Shown here in pieces: positions 28,359 through 39,398 of a stretch of 64,000 bases of DNA. The notes under the pieces are model-generated. The model was given only the letters and a program-made list of their open reading frames with translations, did not search any database and was not told where the DNA came from. The DNA lies in NCBI RefSeq assembly GCF_000384315.1, contig NZ_ARVW01000001.1:2489746-2553745 (forward strand), in the 5' to 3' direction. The translations under genes were made by a program, and so were the position numbers. Source of the stretch: Amycolatopsis nigrescens CSC17Ta-90 (GTDB lineage: Bacteria; Actinomycetota; Actinomycetes; Mycobacteriales; Pseudonocardiaceae). Position 1 is the stretch's first letter, and every line of letters begins with the position of its first letter.

Positions 28359-28446
28359 CAAGTTCGAATGGTCGACTCGCCGGGCTTGAGTGTGGAACTC
28401 GCGCGCCCCGAGCGTGGGACTCGGGGTGCGCGAGGGTGGGACTCGC
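28359..28446. repeat. 22-bp imperfect tandem repeat, four units
   Basis: Four units ending at 28380, 28402, 28424 and 28446, each close to the reverse complement of the 27291 repeat (core GTGGGACTCGC). It fills the gap between the M20 gene 3' end and the start region of the DUF559 gene. Confidence 0.75.
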
Positions 28447-28449
28447 GGG

Positions 28450-29748
28450 TTAGGCGAGGGCGGCTAGGGCGATGTGGACCATGGCGCGGGTGCCGACCAG
28501 GAGGGCGCGCTCGTCGAGTTCGAAGGACGGGCGGTGGATGTCGCGCTGGGGGCCTTCGCCGGGCCAGACGCCGAGGCGCGCGAAGGCGCCGGGCACGTGC
28601 TCCAGGTACCAGCCGAAGTCCTCGCCGCCGGAGGACTGCTCGGTGCTGGTCAGCGCGTCGTCGCCGAGGGCGGCTTCGACGCCGGCGCGCAGCACCGCCG
28701 TGCTCTCCTGGTCGCTGACCACGGGCGGCACGCCGCGCCGGTAGTCCAGCGAGAAGCCGACCCCGGTCGGCGCCAGCAGGGACTCCACGGACGACGCCAC
28801 CAGCGGCTCCAGCTGGCTCCACACCTCGTGGTCGGCAGTGCGCAGCGTGCCCCGCAGCACACCGTCCTGCGGCACCGCGTTGGCAGCCTCACCGGCGTGC
28901 ACGGCACCCCACACCAGCACGGTGCCCGAACGCGGGTCGACCCGTCGGGACAGCAGCGCCGGCAACGACGTGATCACCGTGCCCAGCGCGTGCACCAGGT
29001 CCGCGGTCAGGTGCGGCCGCGACGTGTGCCCGCCCGGCGACGTGAGCCGCAGTTCGATCAGGTCGGCGGCCGAGGTCAGCGCGCCGATCCGGGTGCCGAC
29101 CTTGCCGACCTCGACCCGCGGGTCGCAGTGCAGGCCGAAGATCCGGTCCACGCCTTCGAGGCCGCCGGCCGCGATGGCGTCCAGCGCACCGCCCGGCATG
29201 ACCTCCTCGGCGGGCTGGAAGATCAGCCGGATCCGGCCGGGCAGCTCGGGCGCGGAGGCCAGCGCCATCGCCGCGCCGAGCAGGATCGAAGTGTGCGCGT
29301 CGTGCCCGCAGGCGTGCGCGACACCGTCCACAGTGGACGAGAACGGCAGGCCGGTGGCCTCGGTGAGCGGCAGCGCGTCCAGGTCGGCCCGCAACGCCAC
29401 GCAGGCGGGCCCGCTGCCGATGTCGCAGATCAGGCCGGTGCCGCTGGGCAGCACGGACGGCTTCAGCCCGGCCGAGCGCAGGATCCCGGCGACCAGCTCG
29501 GTGGTGCCGTACTCGCGGCGGGAAAGTTCGGGGTGGGCGTGGATGTGCCGGCGCCACGCGACCACGTCCGCCGCGTTCGCGCGCAGCCATTCGTCCAGCC
29601 AGAATGGCCCGCGACCTGCACCGATGTCCCGCACACGTGCCATGCTGACGCCGCTGGGGGTGATCAGCGCCTCGGACCCCCCGATCGAGGCGCCGGGCCT
29701 GCCATCGGGATCACCTGGGGTCTCCGGCCGTGAGTCGAGCACGGTCAC
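28450..29748 (-). CDS. amiB: M20-family amidohydrolase
   Basis: A 432-aa metal-dependent amidohydrolase of the M20D group (hippurate/IAA-amino-acid hydrolase type). Motifs: WRRHIHAHPELSRREYGTTE, the metal ligands in HACGHDAHTSILLGA and FQPAEEVMPGGA, and the dimerisation-domain start GGHTSRPH. It removes N-acyl groups from amino acids or related conjugates; a role in peptidoglycan recycling is possible but not shown. GTG 29748 is preceded by GGAGGTGCGG. The gene corresponds in position to amiA1/amiB1 of mycobacteria. A GATTGTC inverted repeat lies about 70 bp upstream. Confidence 0.87.
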   Translation of the reverse strand: MTVLDSRPETPGDPDGRPGASIGGSEALITPSGVSMARVRDIGAGRGPFWLDEWLRANAADVVAWRRHIHAHPELSRREYGTTELVAGILRSAGLKPSVLPSGTGLICDIGSGPACVALRADLDALPLTEATGLPFSSTVDGVAHACGHDAHTSILLGAAMALASAPELPGRIRLIFQPAEEVMPGGALDAIAAGGLEGVDRIFGLHCDPRVEVGKVGTRIGALTSAADLIELRLTSPGGHTSRPHLTADLVHALGTVITSLPALLSRRVDPRSGTVLVWGAVHAGEAANAVPQDGVLRGTLRTADHEVWSQLEPLVASSVESLLAPTGVGFSLDYRRGVPPVVSDQESTAVLRAGVEAALGDDALTSTEQSSGGEDFGWYLEHVPGAFARLGVWPGEGPQRDIHRPSFELDERALLVGTRAMVHIALAALA

Positions 29749-29816
29749 GCCGCACCTCCGTCCACAACGGGGGCGGCCACGTTGCTCCGCACGTGACGGG
29801 CCTGACGTTGGGTAGT

Positions 29817-29843
29817 GATTGTCGTACGCATTTGCAGACAATC
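29817..29843. promoter_or_regulatory. Inverted repeat upstream of M20 gene
   Basis: GATTGTC, 13-nt spacer, GACAATC: perfect 7-nt arms, 69-95 bp upstream of the amidohydrolase start. The size and spacing fit a GntR/LysR-type binding site. The remaining sequence between 29749 and 29983 shows nothing else I can support. Confidence 0.4.
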
Positions 29844-29983
29844 GTGCCCCATGCAAGAGGCAAACGGGTAGAGCTCCCCTCAAGCGGAGACGGCCGGTAG
29901 TGGATCTGCGCTGAACGGCCGGACGAGTTCAGTCTCGCTGTAGCCGGTTCGGCGGCCCGGCCCGGTGGGCGTACCCGTCCCGG

Positions 29984-30286
29984 TTAGGAGGCCTTCTTAC
30001 CCTTGCGCACCTTGCGTCCCCACAGCACGAGCAGCAGCAACACCGCGGCACTCACGCCGACGATGATCTTGTTCCTGGTCTCCTCGCTGTCCGCCCGCTG
30101 GCTCTCGGCCGGGTCGATCGTCGGGCCGGGGACCGGCGTCTGGTCCTGCGCGAGCACCGGTGCGACCGCGGCCGCGACCGGCTGCCGCACCTCAGCCGCC
30201 GGTTGCGCCACGGCGGCCGGCGCGCCCAGCACCACCAGCAGGCCGAGCACCAGCGCCAGCACCGAGGCGCGCGTTTTCGCTACCAC
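29984..30286 (-). CDS. Small exported single-pass membrane protein, unknown
   Basis: A 100-aa protein with a signal peptide (residues 5-28, TRASVLALVLGLLVVLGAP), an extracytoplasmic Ala/Pro/Val-rich stretch of about 45 residues, and a C-terminal membrane helix IIVGVSAAVLLLLVLWG followed by a basic tail RKVRKGKKAS. The order helix-basic tail resembles a cell-wall sorting signal but no LPXTG-like motif precedes it. GTG 30286 follows GGAGGGAGTCAGG. It starts 51 bp after the meaB stop and may be the last gene of that operon. Confidence 0.65.
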   Translation of the reverse strand: MVAKTRASVLALVLGLLVVLGAPAAVAQPAAEVRQPVAAAVAPVLAQDQTPVPGPTIDPAESQRADSEETRNKIIVGVSAAVLLLLVLWGRKVRKGKKAS

Positions 30287-30337
30287 CCTGACTCCCTCCG
30301 CACGACGGGCACATTGTCCCGCCCCTGGCCTGCCGCG

Positions 30338-31351
30338 TCATCCGCCAGTCGGCGAATGCCCACCACCGAATGCTCGCAGAATGCGTTCGGCACCCAGCGT
30401 GGCGGTCAGCTCACCGGCCCGCACGGCCCGCTCCACCTCGGGCACTAACTCACGCACGTCGGGATGCCCGGCCAGCCTGGTCAGCAGCTGCTCCCGGACC
30501 ATCGACCAGGTCCAGTCGACCTGCTGCTGCCGCCGTTTCGCGACCAGCCCGCCGGTGGACTCCAGCGCGGACCGGTGCCGCTCGATCTGCTGCCACACGG
30601 TGCCCAGCCCGAGGTCGTGCAACGCGCTGCAGGTCAGCACGGGCGGGGTCCAGTCCGCGTCCGGGCCGTAGATCATCCGCAGCGCTCCGGAAAGCTCCCG
30701 CGCCGCCCGTTTCGCGTCCCGCTCGTGCTCGCCGTCGGCCTTGTTCACCGCGATCACGTCGGCCAGCTCCAGCACGCCCTTCTTGATGCCCTGCAACTGG
30801 TCGCCGGTGCGAGCGAGGGTGAGGAACAGGAAGCAGTCGACCATGTTCGCCACGGTCACCTCGGACTGCCCGACGCCGACCGTTTCCACCAGCACGATGT
30901 CGTAGCCGGCGGCCTCCATCAGCACGATCGTCTCGCGGGTCGCCCTGGCCACCCCGCCGAGCGTGCCCGAGGTCGGCGACGGCCGGATGAACGCGGCCGG
31001 ATCGACCGCGAGCCTGGCCATCCTGGTCTTGTCGCCGAGGATGCTGCCGCCGGTGCGGGTGGACGACGGGTCCACCGCGAGCACCGCCACCCGGTGCCCG
31101 GCCGTGGTCAGGTCGGTGCCGAGCTGGTCGATGAAAGTCGACTTGCCGACTCCGGGCACGCCGGTGATGCCGACTCGCTGCGCGCCGCCGGCCTGCGGCA
31201 GCAGCTCCACCAGCAGCTCCTGCGCCTGCTCGCGGTGATCGGCACGGCTGGACTCGACCAGCGTGATGGCCCTGGACAGGATGCCGCGATCGCCCGCGAG
31301 CACACCCTTGGCGTAGTCCGCGACCTCGAGTTTCCGCGCCATCGGGGCCAT
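30338..31351 (-). CDS. meaB: Methylmalonyl-CoA mutase-associated GTPase MeaB
   Basis: A 337-aa G3E GTPase. Walker A is GITGVPGVGKSTFIDQLG (about 58-75); then AVDPSSTRTGGSILGDKTRM, the switch block FIRPSPTSGTLGGVARATRE, ETVGVGQSEV and the base-specificity NKAD. MeaB protects and reloads the cobalamin of methylmalonyl-CoA mutase. ATG 31351 lies 6 bp after the mutB stop; a second ATG at 31342 is possible. The third gene of mutA-mutB-meaB, so all are co-expressed. Confidence 0.94.
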   Translation of the reverse strand: MAPMARKLEVADYAKGVLAGDRGILSRAITLVESSRADHREQAQELLVELLPQAGGAQRVGITGVPGVGKSTFIDQLGTDLTTAGHRVAVLAVDPSSTRTGGSILGDKTRMARLAVDPAAFIRPSPTSGTLGGVARATRETIVLMEAAGYDIVLVETVGVGQSEVTVANMVDCFLFLTLARTGDQLQGIKKGVLELADVIAVNKADGEHERDAKRAARELSGALRMIYGPDADWTPPVLTCSALHDLGLGTVWQQIERHRSALESTGGLVAKRRQQQVDWTWSMVREQLLTRLAGHPDVRELVPEVERAVRAGELTATLGAERILRAFGGGHSPTGG

Positions 31352-31356
31352 CGGGC

Positions 31357-33522
31357 TCAGTGCCGCGCGGCGAGCTGAGCCAGCAGGTCGATCGCGGCGT
31401 CCGCGATCACCGTGCCCGGCCCGAAGATGGCCGCCGCACCCGCCTTGCGCAGCTCGTCGTAGTCCTGCGGCGGAATGACCCCGCCGACCACCACCATGAT
31501 GTCGGCCCGGTCCAGCGCGGCCAGTTCCTCGCGCAGCGCGGGCACCAGCGACAGGTGCCCGGCGGCCAGCGAGGACACCCCGACCACGTGCACGTCCGCC
31601 TCCACGGCCTGCCTGGCGACCTCGGCGGGGGTGGAGAACAGCGGGCCGACGTCCACGTCGAAGCCGATGTCGGCGAACGCGGTGGCGATCACCTTCTGCC
31701 CGCGGTCGTGCCCGTCCTGCCCCATCTTGGCGACCAGGATGCGCGGGCGGCGGCCTTCCTCCACGGCGAACGCCTCGACCTGCTCGCGCGCCTGTTCCAC
31801 GTTCTGGGACTTGCCGACCTCGTCGCGGTACACCCCGGAGATGGTACGAATCTGGCCGGAGTGCCGCCCCCAGATCCGTTCCAGCGCGTCGGAGATCTCG
31901 CCGACGGTGGCCTTGGCGCGGGCCGCGTCGATGGCCAGCGCGAGCAGGTTGCCGTCCGCCTCGGCGCCCGCGGTCAGCCGCCGCAGCGCGTCCTCGGTGG
32001 CGGCGGAGTCGCGCTCTTCCCGCAGCCGCCGCAGTTTCTCCAGCTGCTGCGCGCGCACCCCGGCGTTGTCCACCTTGAGCACGTCGATGTCCTCGTCCTC
32101 GCTGAGCTGGTACTTGTTCACCCCGATCACCGGCTGACGGCCGGAGTCGATCCGCGCCTGGGTGCGCGCGGCGGCCTCCTCGATGCGCAGCTTCGGGATG
32201 CCGGCGTCGATCGCGCGGGCCATCCCGCCAGCCGACTCGACCTCGCTGATGTGCGCCCACGCCCGGCGCGCCAGGTCGTAGGTGAGCTTCTCCACGAACG
32301 CGCTGCCGCCCCACGGGTCGATCACCCGCGAGGTACCGGATTCCTGCTGCAGCAGCAGTTGCGTGTTGCGCGCGATCCGCGCGGAGAAGTCGGTCGGCAG
32401 CGCGAGCGCCTCGTCGAGTGCGTTGGTGTGCAGCGACTGGGTGTGCCCCTGGGTGGCCGCCATCGCCTCGACGCAGGTGCGCACCACGTTGTTGTAGACG
32501 TCCTGCGCGGTCAGCGACCAGCCCGAGGTCTGGCAGTGCGTGCGCAGCGAAAGCGACTTGGTGGATTTCGGCTCGAACTGCTTGACCAGCTTCGCCCACA
32601 GCAGCCGGGCCGCGCGCATCTTCGCGACCTCCATGAAGAAGTTCATCCCGATCGCCCAGAAGAAGGAGAGCCGGGGCGCGAACTTGTCGATGTCCAGCCC
32701 ACCGTCCATGCCGGCCCGGATGTACTCCACGCCGTCGGCGAGGGTGTAGGCCAGTTCGAGGTCGGCGGTCGCGCCGGCCTCCTGCATGTGGTAACCGGAG
32801 ATGGAGATCGAGTTGTACCGCGGCATGTGCTGCGACGTGAACGAGAAGATGTCCGAGATGATCCGCATCGACGGCTGCGGCGGGTAGATGTAGGTGTTGC
32901 GGACCATGAACTCCTTGAGGATGTCGTTCTGGATGGTCCCGGCGAGCTTGTCCGGCGTGACGCCCTGCTCCTCCGCCGCCACCACGTAGAGCGCCAGCAC
33001 CGGCAGCACGGCGCCGTTCATGGTCATCGACACGCTCATCTTGTCCAGCGGGATGCCGTCGAAGAGCTGGCGCATGTCGTAGATCGAGTCGATCGCCACG
33101 CCCGCCATGCCGACGTCGCCGGCGACGCGCGGGTGGTCGGAGTCGTAACCGCGGTGGGTGGCCAGGTCGAAGGCCACCGAAAGGCCCTTCTGCCCGGCCG
33201 CGAGGTTGCGCCGGTAGAACGCGTTGGACTCCTCGGCGGTGGAGAACCCGGCGTACTGGCGGATCGTCCACGGCTGGTTCACATACATCGTCGGGTACGG
33301 CCCGCGCAGGTACGGCGCGATCCCGGGGTAGGTGCCCAGGAAGTCCACTCCGGACAGATCATCCGCGGTGTACACCGGTTTGACGCCGATTCCCTCCGGG
33401 GTCTCCCAGACCAGCGCGTCGGCGCCCTTGCCGGTGCTCGCGTGCAGCGCCTCGGCCCAGTCGGCATGGCCGGTCGGTTCCGGGGTGCCGAGTTCGACGC
33501 CGGTGAAGTCGGGGATGCTCAC
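31357..33522 (-). CDS. mutB: Methylmalonyl-CoA mutase, large (catalytic) subunit
   Basis: A 721-aa adenosylcobalamin enzyme that converts (R)-methylmalonyl-CoA to succinyl-CoA. The N-terminal TIM barrel has the substrate region [20 protein letters not shown] and [16 protein letters not shown]. The C-terminal B12 domain has the base-off signature DGHDRG at 603-608 (His 605 as lower cobalt ligand) followed by [11 protein letters not shown] and [11 protein letters not shown] 33522 overlaps the mutA stop by 4 bp. Together with the carboxylase subunits at 2046, 3757 and 14169 it completes the propionate pathway except for the epimerase. Confidence 0.96.
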   Translation of the reverse strand: MSIPDFTGVELGTPEPTGHADWAEALHASTGKGADALVWETPEGIGVKPVYTADDLSGVDFLGTYPGIAPYLRGPYPTMYVNQPWTIRQYAGFSTAEESNAFYRRNLAAGQKGLSVAFDLATHRGYDSDHPRVAGDVGMAGVAIDSIYDMRQLFDGIPLDKMSVSMTMNGAVLPVLALYVVAAEEQGVTPDKLAGTIQNDILKEFMVRNTYIYPPQPSMRIISDIFSFTSQHMPRYNSISISGYHMQEAGATADLELAYTLADGVEYIRAGMDGGLDIDKFAPRLSFFWAIGMNFFMEVAKMRAARLLWAKLVKQFEPKSTKSLSLRTHCQTSGWSLTAQDVYNNVVRTCVEAMAATQGHTQSLHTNALDEALALPTDFSARIARNTQLLLQQESGTSRVIDPWGGSAFVEKLTYDLARRAWAHISEVESAGGMARAIDAGIPKLRIEEAAARTQARIDSGRQPVIGVNKYQLSEDEDIDVLKVDNAGVRAQQLEKLRRLREERDSAATEDALRRLTAGAEADGNLLALAIDAARAKATVGEISDALERIWGRHSGQIRTISGVYRDEVGKSQNVEQAREQVEAFAVEEGRRPRILVAKMGQDGHDRGQKVIATAFADIGFDVDVGPLFSTPAEVARQAVEADVHVVGVSSLAAGHLSLVPALREELAALDRADIMVVVGGVIPPQDYDELRKAGAAAIFGPGTVIADAAIDLLAQLAARH

Positions 33523-35435
33523 TGCGAAACTCCCAGCTTTTCGAGGGTGCCGGTCAGTACCTCCAGCGCGTCGCAACCGGCGTGGAGGAAGCCGGTGACG
33601 TCCGCGTACTCGTCGGTCCGCTTGCCGGCGAGCAGCACCGCGGTGGCGCCCGCCTCCTTGAGCGCGGTGGCCACCTCGCCCGCTTTCTCCGCGTACGCCT
33701 TGTCGTTGCCGCAGATGCAGGCGACCGTCGCACCGCTTTCCTTGAACGCGGCCACAGTGTCCTCGGTGTACTCGGTCGCACCAGGATTGACCGGCTCGAT
33801 GCCACCGGCCTGGAACAGGTTCGCGGCGAACCCGGCCCGCGCGGTGTGCGCGGCGACCGGGCCGAGGGTGGCCAGGAAGACCCGCGGGCGCTCGCCGTGT
33901 GCGCGAAGGTGTGCGTCCGAACGGTCCCGCAGTGCCTCGTAAGCCTGCGCGTACCGCACCCGCGGCAGCCCGACACCATCCACAGTGGACGGCAAGGGCC
34001 TGCGTTCCACGGTTTTCTCCGCCAGGTTCGGAAACTCGCTGACCCCGGTGATCGGGTCCTTCCTGGTGGCCAGCCGCTTCGACCTGGCCGCCCAGGTCCC
34101 GGCCAGCCGGTCGGCAAGGAAACCCGAGTCCAAAGCGGACTCGATCCCGCCGTTGCGCTCGATCTCGGTGAACTCGGACCAGGCGGCCTCGGCGAGGGAG
34201 CCGGACAGGTTCTCCACGTACCAGGAGCCGCCGGCCGGATCGATCACCCCGGCCAGTTTGGACTCCTCCTGCAGGATCGCCTGGGTGTTGCGGGCGATCC
34301 GCCGGGAGAACGCGTCCGGCAGGCCGATCGCGGCGTCGAAGGGCAGCACGGTGACCGCCTCCGCGCCGCCGATCCCGGCCGCGAAGCAGGCGACCGTGCC
34401 GCGCAGCATGTTCACCCAAGGGTCGCGCTGGGTGAGCATCGCCGCGGAGGTCACCGCGTGCTGGCGCATCCCGCGCGCGGCGGCGCCCACACCGGACACT
34501 TCGGTCACCCTGGCCCACAACCGGCGCGCGGCGCGCAACTTGGCGATGGTGAGGAACTGGTCCGCACTGGCCGCGTACCGGAACTCGAGCTGCGCGGCGG
34601 CGGCGTCCACGCTCAGCCCGGCGGCGGTGAGCGCCCGCAGGTAGGCGACGCCGGCCGCGATGGCGGCGCCGAGCTCCTGCGCGTCCGAACCGCCGGCGTC
34701 GTGGAAGGGCGTGCCGTCCACCACGATCGTGCGCAGCTGCGGGTACGTCCCGGCGATCCGGGCAGCCAGCTCCGCGGCCTGGCCGGGGTCGTGCGCCCGG
34801 CCGGTGCGGGCGCGCAGGCCGATCGGGTCGGCACCGAGGTTGCCGGGTATCTCACTGGCCGGGACGTCCCGCTCGGCGAACAGCTCGAGCAGCGCCTCCG
34901 CGGCGGCCGGGTAGTCGGCGCCGGCGTCCAGCACGACCGGGGCCAGCTCGACGTAGACCCCGTTCAGCGCGTCCGCGAGGGAGTCCACCGGCAGCGCCTC
35001 GCCGCCGACGCGCAGCCAGAGCGACTGCACCCCGCCTTCGAGGTCGGCGAGGATCGCCTTGTTCGCCGCCGCCGGGTCGGTTTCGGCGTGCAGCGCGCGG
35101 ATGTCCCAGCCGGTGCGCACCGCGCCCTCCGGCCTGGCCCCGCGGACGAACGGCGGCAGCCCGGGAAAACCGGCTGGCGGTGCGGCGTCCTCGGCGGTGT
35201 AGAGCGGCTGGATCTCGATCCCGTCGTAGGTCCGGCTCGTCAGCAGCGACTCCGGCGCGCCGTCGAAGTCCTCGGCCAGCGCGCCGGTCTTGCGCAGCAC
35301 GCCCACGACCAGCTCCTGCCAGTCGGCCCGGTCCGGCGTGCCGAACTCGGCGGCCAGCGTCAGCTCGGCCGGCTCCTCGTGCACCACCGAGTCCGGCGAG
35401 CCCGGCACAGACGACTTCGTCCCAGCCTTTGTCAT
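33519..35435 (-). CDS. mutA: Methylmalonyl-CoA mutase, small subunit
   Basis: A 638-aa paralogue of MutB that forms the structural half of the heterodimer. The barrel is recognisable ([35 protein letters not shown]), but the C-terminal B12 fold lacks the D-x-H-x-x-G motif: the equivalent segment reads [13 protein letters not shown], so it does not bind cobalamin. ATG 35435 lies 8 nt after TAACAT on the minus strand (35449-35444), a leaderless-type start that would drive mutA-mutB-meaB. It is divergent from the Ser/Thr kinase gene. Confidence 0.95.
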   Translation of the reverse strand: MTKAGTKSSVPGSPDSVVHEEPAELTLAAEFGTPDRADWQELVVGVLRKTGALAEDFDGAPESLLTSRTYDGIEIQPLYTAEDAAPPAGFPGLPPFVRGARPEGAVRTGWDIRALHAETDPAAANKAILADLEGGVQSLWLRVGGEALPVDSLADALNGVYVELAPVVLDAGADYPAAAEALLELFAERDVPASEIPGNLGADPIGLRARTGRAHDPGQAAELAARIAGTYPQLRTIVVDGTPFHDAGGSDAQELGAAIAAGVAYLRALTAAGLSVDAAAAQLEFRYAASADQFLTIAKLRAARRLWARVTEVSGVGAAARGMRQHAVTSAAMLTQRDPWVNMLRGTVACFAAGIGGAEAVTVLPFDAAIGLPDAFSRRIARNTQAILQEESKLAGVIDPAGGSWYVENLSGSLAEAAWSEFTEIERNGGIESALDSGFLADRLAGTWAARSKRLATRKDPITGVSEFPNLAEKTVERRPLPSTVDGVGLPRVRYAQAYEALRDRSDAHLRAHGERPRVFLATLGPVAAHTARAGFAANLFQAGGIEPVNPGATEYTEDTVAAFKESGATVACICGNDKAYAEKAGEVATALKEAGATAVLLAGKRTDEYADVTGFLHAGCDALEVLTGTLEKLGVSQ

Positions 35436-35553
35436 ACCTAGTCATGTTAGGGCTAGCACCTCGAGCCGCACTGTGAGGCTAATCGCCATTAACAAACTTG
35501 ACCCGCACCGGTGCGTGCCGGGGCCGCGTCCGCCATCCGCCAGAATGGGGGCC

Positions 35554-37248
35554 GTGTCGACCGAGAGTGAAGAGCCACGGCTGATCGCCGGTCGCTACCG
35601 CCTGCGCTCGGTGCTCGGCTCCGGAGCGATGGGGACGGTGTGGGCCGCCTACGACGAGTTCCTGCAGCGGCCGGTCGCGGTCAAGGAGGTCCGGCTGCCG
35701 CCGGGCGTGCTCGCCGCGCAGGTCGAGGAGCTGCGGGAACGCACCCTGCGCGAGGCGAGGGCGATCGCAGTGCTCTCGCATCCGAACGTGATCACCCTGC
35801 ACGACGTCGCCAAGGAGAACGACGAACCGTTCGTGGTGATGGAGCTGCTGCCTTCGCGCAGCCTCGCCGCCCTGCTGCGCGACCACGGGCCGCTGAACAC
35901 CGAGCAGGCCGCGGCGGTCGGCGACGCGGTGGCGGGCGCGCTGGAAGCCGCCCACGAAGCCGGCATCACGCACCGTGACGTCAAACCGGGCAACGTGCTG
36001 GTCAGCAGCGACGGCCGGATCAAGCTCACCGACTTCGGCATCTCGCGCAGCGTCTCCGAAGTGACCATGACCCGCACCGGGATGATGCTGGGCTCCCCCG
36101 CCTACATCTCGCCCGAGGTGGCCTCCGGCGGCACCGTCACCCCGGCCGCGGACCTGTGGGGCCTCGGCACCACCCTGTTCACCGCGGTGCGGGGCACCCC
36201 GCCCTACGACGCGGACGGCGACCCGCTGGAGACCGTCGGCCTGGTGGTGCACGGCGACGTGCCCAAACCGCCGCCGGGACCGCTCGCCCCGCTGATCGAA
36301 AAGCTGATGGCGAAGGAGCCGCTCGACCGGATCAGCCTGCGCGAGGTCCGCCGTCTGCTGCGCCCGATGCTGGCCGCCGCCCCGCACGCGCTGTTCGAGG
36401 CCGAGCGGTTTGTGGCCAAGGACAACCCGGTGAGATCCCGGCCGGACGCCACGGTCACCCAGGTCATCCCGGCCGCCAGGCCCGCCGAGCACCGGGCGGG
36501 CGGCAGTGGCGGGCTCGCCGCCGATCCTGGCCCGCTGCCGTTCGCGAAACCCGCGCGGCCGGGCACGCCGGGACGCGGCCCGCTGGCCGGCACCACGCTC
36601 GCCGTGGTGGCGGTGCTGCTGTTCGTGCTCGCGGCGGTGGGTGGCTTCGCGGCGTCCAGGCGGCTGGGCGCCCAGCCGATCACCCCGCCGGAACCGGTGG
36701 CACGGCAGCCCGCGGTGAGCGCGCAGCAGACCCCGCTGGAGATGCGCATCGGGGACGCGACGAACCTGCGCGGCGCCAAGGGCGGCTTCTTCCGGGTGCA
36801 GGTGCCGCGCGACTGGGCCAAGTTCGTCACCCAGCAGACCGGTGAGGGCCTGCCGCCGAGCACGCTGGTCCAGTTCGTCTCCCCGGACGGCAGGCAGGTG
36901 CTCAACATCGAGCGGTTCGCCGAGTACTTCCCCGGCCGCGGCGTCGACCAGTACCTCAAGGCGCTGGAGCTGCCCTGGTCGCGCGGCAACTTCGTGCGGG
37001 TCAGCTCCGAACCGCTGGACGACGGTGAGGAGGGCGCGGCGATCACCTACCGGACGGTGGAGCAGGCCGGGACCGAACGCCCGTCTTCGGCCGGCTCGTC
37101 GACGGTCGGCCGGACCACCTTCACCGAGGCGGTCCGGCGGAACACCAACCTGTGGGCGGTGAGCATGACGGTGCCAACCGAGAGCGAGGACATCAGCCGG
37201 GCCACCCTGTTCGACCGGATCGTGCCCACCTTCAGCACCACCGACTGA
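35554..37248 (+). CDS. Membrane Ser/Thr protein kinase (PknB-like catalytic domain)
   Basis: A 564-aa kinase. The catalytic domain spans about residues 12-275: [14 protein letters not shown] glycine loop, AVKEV lysine, [10 protein letters not shown] catalytic loop, TDFGISR, and [11 protein letters not shown] juxtamembrane Pro/Ala-rich linker leads to one transmembrane helix (about 345-370, [20 protein letters not shown]) and an external domain of ~190 residues ([16 protein letters not shown] to the end) with no PASTA repeats. The outside domain looks like a small beta domain of unknown ligand. GTG 35554 is 7 nt after CAGAAT; ATG 35545 is the alternative. No phosphatase gene is adjacent. Confidence 0.9.
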   Translation: MSTESEEPRLIAGRYRLRSVLGSGAMGTVWAAYDEFLQRPVAVKEVRLPPGVLAAQVEELRERTLREARAIAVLSHPNVITLHDVAKENDEPFVVMELLPSRSLAALLRDHGPLNTEQAAAVGDAVAGALEAAHEAGITHRDVKPGNVLVSSDGRIKLTDFGISRSVSEVTMTRTGMMLGSPAYISPEVASGGTVTPAADLWGLGTTLFTAVRGTPPYDADGDPLETVGLVVHGDVPKPPPGPLAPLIEKLMAKEPLDRISLREVRRLLRPMLAAAPHALFEAERFVAKDNPVRSRPDATVTQVIPAARPAEHRAGGSGGLAADPGPLPFAKPARPGTPGRGPLAGTTLAVVAVLLFVLAAVGGFAASRRLGAQPITPPEPVARQPAVSAQQTPLEMRIGDATNLRGAKGGFFRVQVPRDWAKFVTQQTGEGLPPSTLVQFVSPDGRQVLNIERFAEYFPGRGVDQYLKALELPWSRGNFVRVSSEPLDDGEEGAAITYRTVEQAGTERPSSAGSSTVGRTTFTEAVRRNTNLWAVSMTVPTESEDISRATLFDRIVPTFSTTD

Positions 37249-37271
37249 CCGGCATCCGCGCAGCTCAGCCC

Positions 37272-37315
37272 TCGTGAGCGAAAAGTGTTGCCGGAACAAC
37301 ACTTTTCACTCACGA
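37272..37315. repeat. 44-bp palindrome, family A, copy 2
   Basis: Arms of 19 nt (TCGTGAGCGAAAAGTGTTG and its complement) with one C-A mismatch and a 6-nt loop CCGGAA. It lies 24 bp after the kinase stop and ends 42 bp before the PNP start, between genes on the same strand. Confidence 0.88.
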
Positions 37316-37357
37316 CCGTTGACCAGGGGAAACGCCGGGTGCAATACGCTCGGGCCC

Positions 37358-38149
37358 ATGAGTGAGATCGATATCGCCGGTGCCGCCGCGAACACCATCG
37401 CCGAGCGCACCGGAGTGGCCAAGCACGACGTCGCGGTGGTCCTCGGCTCCGGCTGGCGGCCCGCCGCGGACGTGATCGGGGAGGCCGAGGCGGAGATCCC
37501 GCTCGGCGAGCTGCCCGGGTTCGAACGGCCGGGGGCGGTCGGCCACGGCGGCACCGCGCGTTCGGTGCTGGTGGGCGACCGGCGGGCGCTGGTGCTGCTC
37601 GGCCGCACCCACCTGTACGAGGGCAAGGGCATCGAGCCGGTGGTGCACAACGTGCGCACCGCGGCCGCCGCCGGCGCGAAGACCGTGCTGCTCACCAACG
37701 CCGCGGGCGGGCTGCGCGAAGGGTTCGAGGTCGGCCAGCCGGTGCTGATCTCCGACCACCTCAACCTGACCGCCCGCTCGCCGATCGTCGGTGCGAACTT
37801 CGTCGACCTGGTCGACCTGTACTCGAGCAGGCTGCGCGGCCTGGCCCGCGAGATCGACCCGAGCCTGGCCGAGGGTGTCTACGCGGGACTGACCGGCCCG
37901 CATTTCGAGACCCCGGCGGAGATCCGGATGCTGCGCACGATGGGCGCGGACCTGGTCGGCATGTCGACCGTGCTGGAGGCCATCGCGGCCCGCGCGGCCG
38001 GGATCGAGGTGTTCGGCCTGTCGCTGGTGACCAACCTGGCCGCCGGCATGACCGGAGAGCACCTCAACCACGAAGAGGTGCTCGAAGCCGGTCGTGCGGC
38101 GGCCACCCGGATGGGCACCCTGCTGCGCGAGATCGTGCTCCGCGCCTGA
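37358..38149 (+). CDS. punA: Purine-nucleoside phosphorylase (trimeric type)
   Basis: A 263-aa PNP of the trimeric family. It has [20 protein letters not shown], the phosphate-binding RTHLYEGKG and [20 protein letters not shown], and the purine site block [20 protein letters not shown] (as [10 protein letters not shown]) with [10 protein letters not shown] near the end. It cleaves inosine or guanosine with phosphate to base and ribose-1-phosphate. ATG 37358 is 7 nt after TACGCT (37345-37350). The neighbouring phosphohexomutase, upp and deoC genes fit nucleoside salvage; this is the deoD-pmmB-upp order of mycobacteria with extra genes inserted. Confidence 0.93.
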   Translation: MSEIDIAGAAANTIAERTGVAKHDVAVVLGSGWRPAADVIGEAEAEIPLGELPGFERPGAVGHGGTARSVLVGDRRALVLLGRTHLYEGKGIEPVVHNVRTAAAAGAKTVLLTNAAGGLREGFEVGQPVLISDHLNLTARSPIVGANFVDLVDLYSSRLRGLAREIDPSLAEGVYAGLTGPHFETPAEIRMLRTMGADLVGMSTVLEAIAARAAGIEVFGLSLVTNLAAGMTGEHLNHEEVLEAGRAAATRMGTLLREIVLRA

Positions 38150-38156
38150 TCAGCAG

Positions 38157-38194
38157 TCGTGAGTGAAAAGTGTTGCCGGAACAACACTTTTCAC

Positions 38195-38200
<6 letters not shown>
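38157..38200. repeat. 44-bp palindrome, family A, copy 3
   Basis: Perfect 19-nt arms around CCGGAA. It separates the convergent PNP and glycosyltransferase genes and contains the stop codon of the latter (38197-38195) in its right arm. Likely terminator for both. Confidence 0.9.
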
Positions 38201-39349
<1,149 letters not shown>

Positions 39350-39398
39350 GAGATCCAAGGTAGCCAGTTTCGCGCCGGCCCGCCGGTAGGGTGGTCGG

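Noticed and set aside
27291..28446. 22-bp repeats as a CRISPR array
   Set aside because: Units are directly contiguous without spacers and the two sets are inverted.
30338..33271. Apparent single 977-codon frame joining meaB to the antisense-like upstream sequence
   Set aside because: Only the part from 31351 downstream matches MeaB; the rest lies over mutB in a wrong frame. mutB and meaB are separate genes 5 bp apart.
33519..35435. mutA as a broken mutB copy because it lacks the DxHxxG motif
   Set aside because: Loss of the cobalamin motif is normal in the small subunit of heterodimeric methylmalonyl-CoA mutase; the frame is full length.
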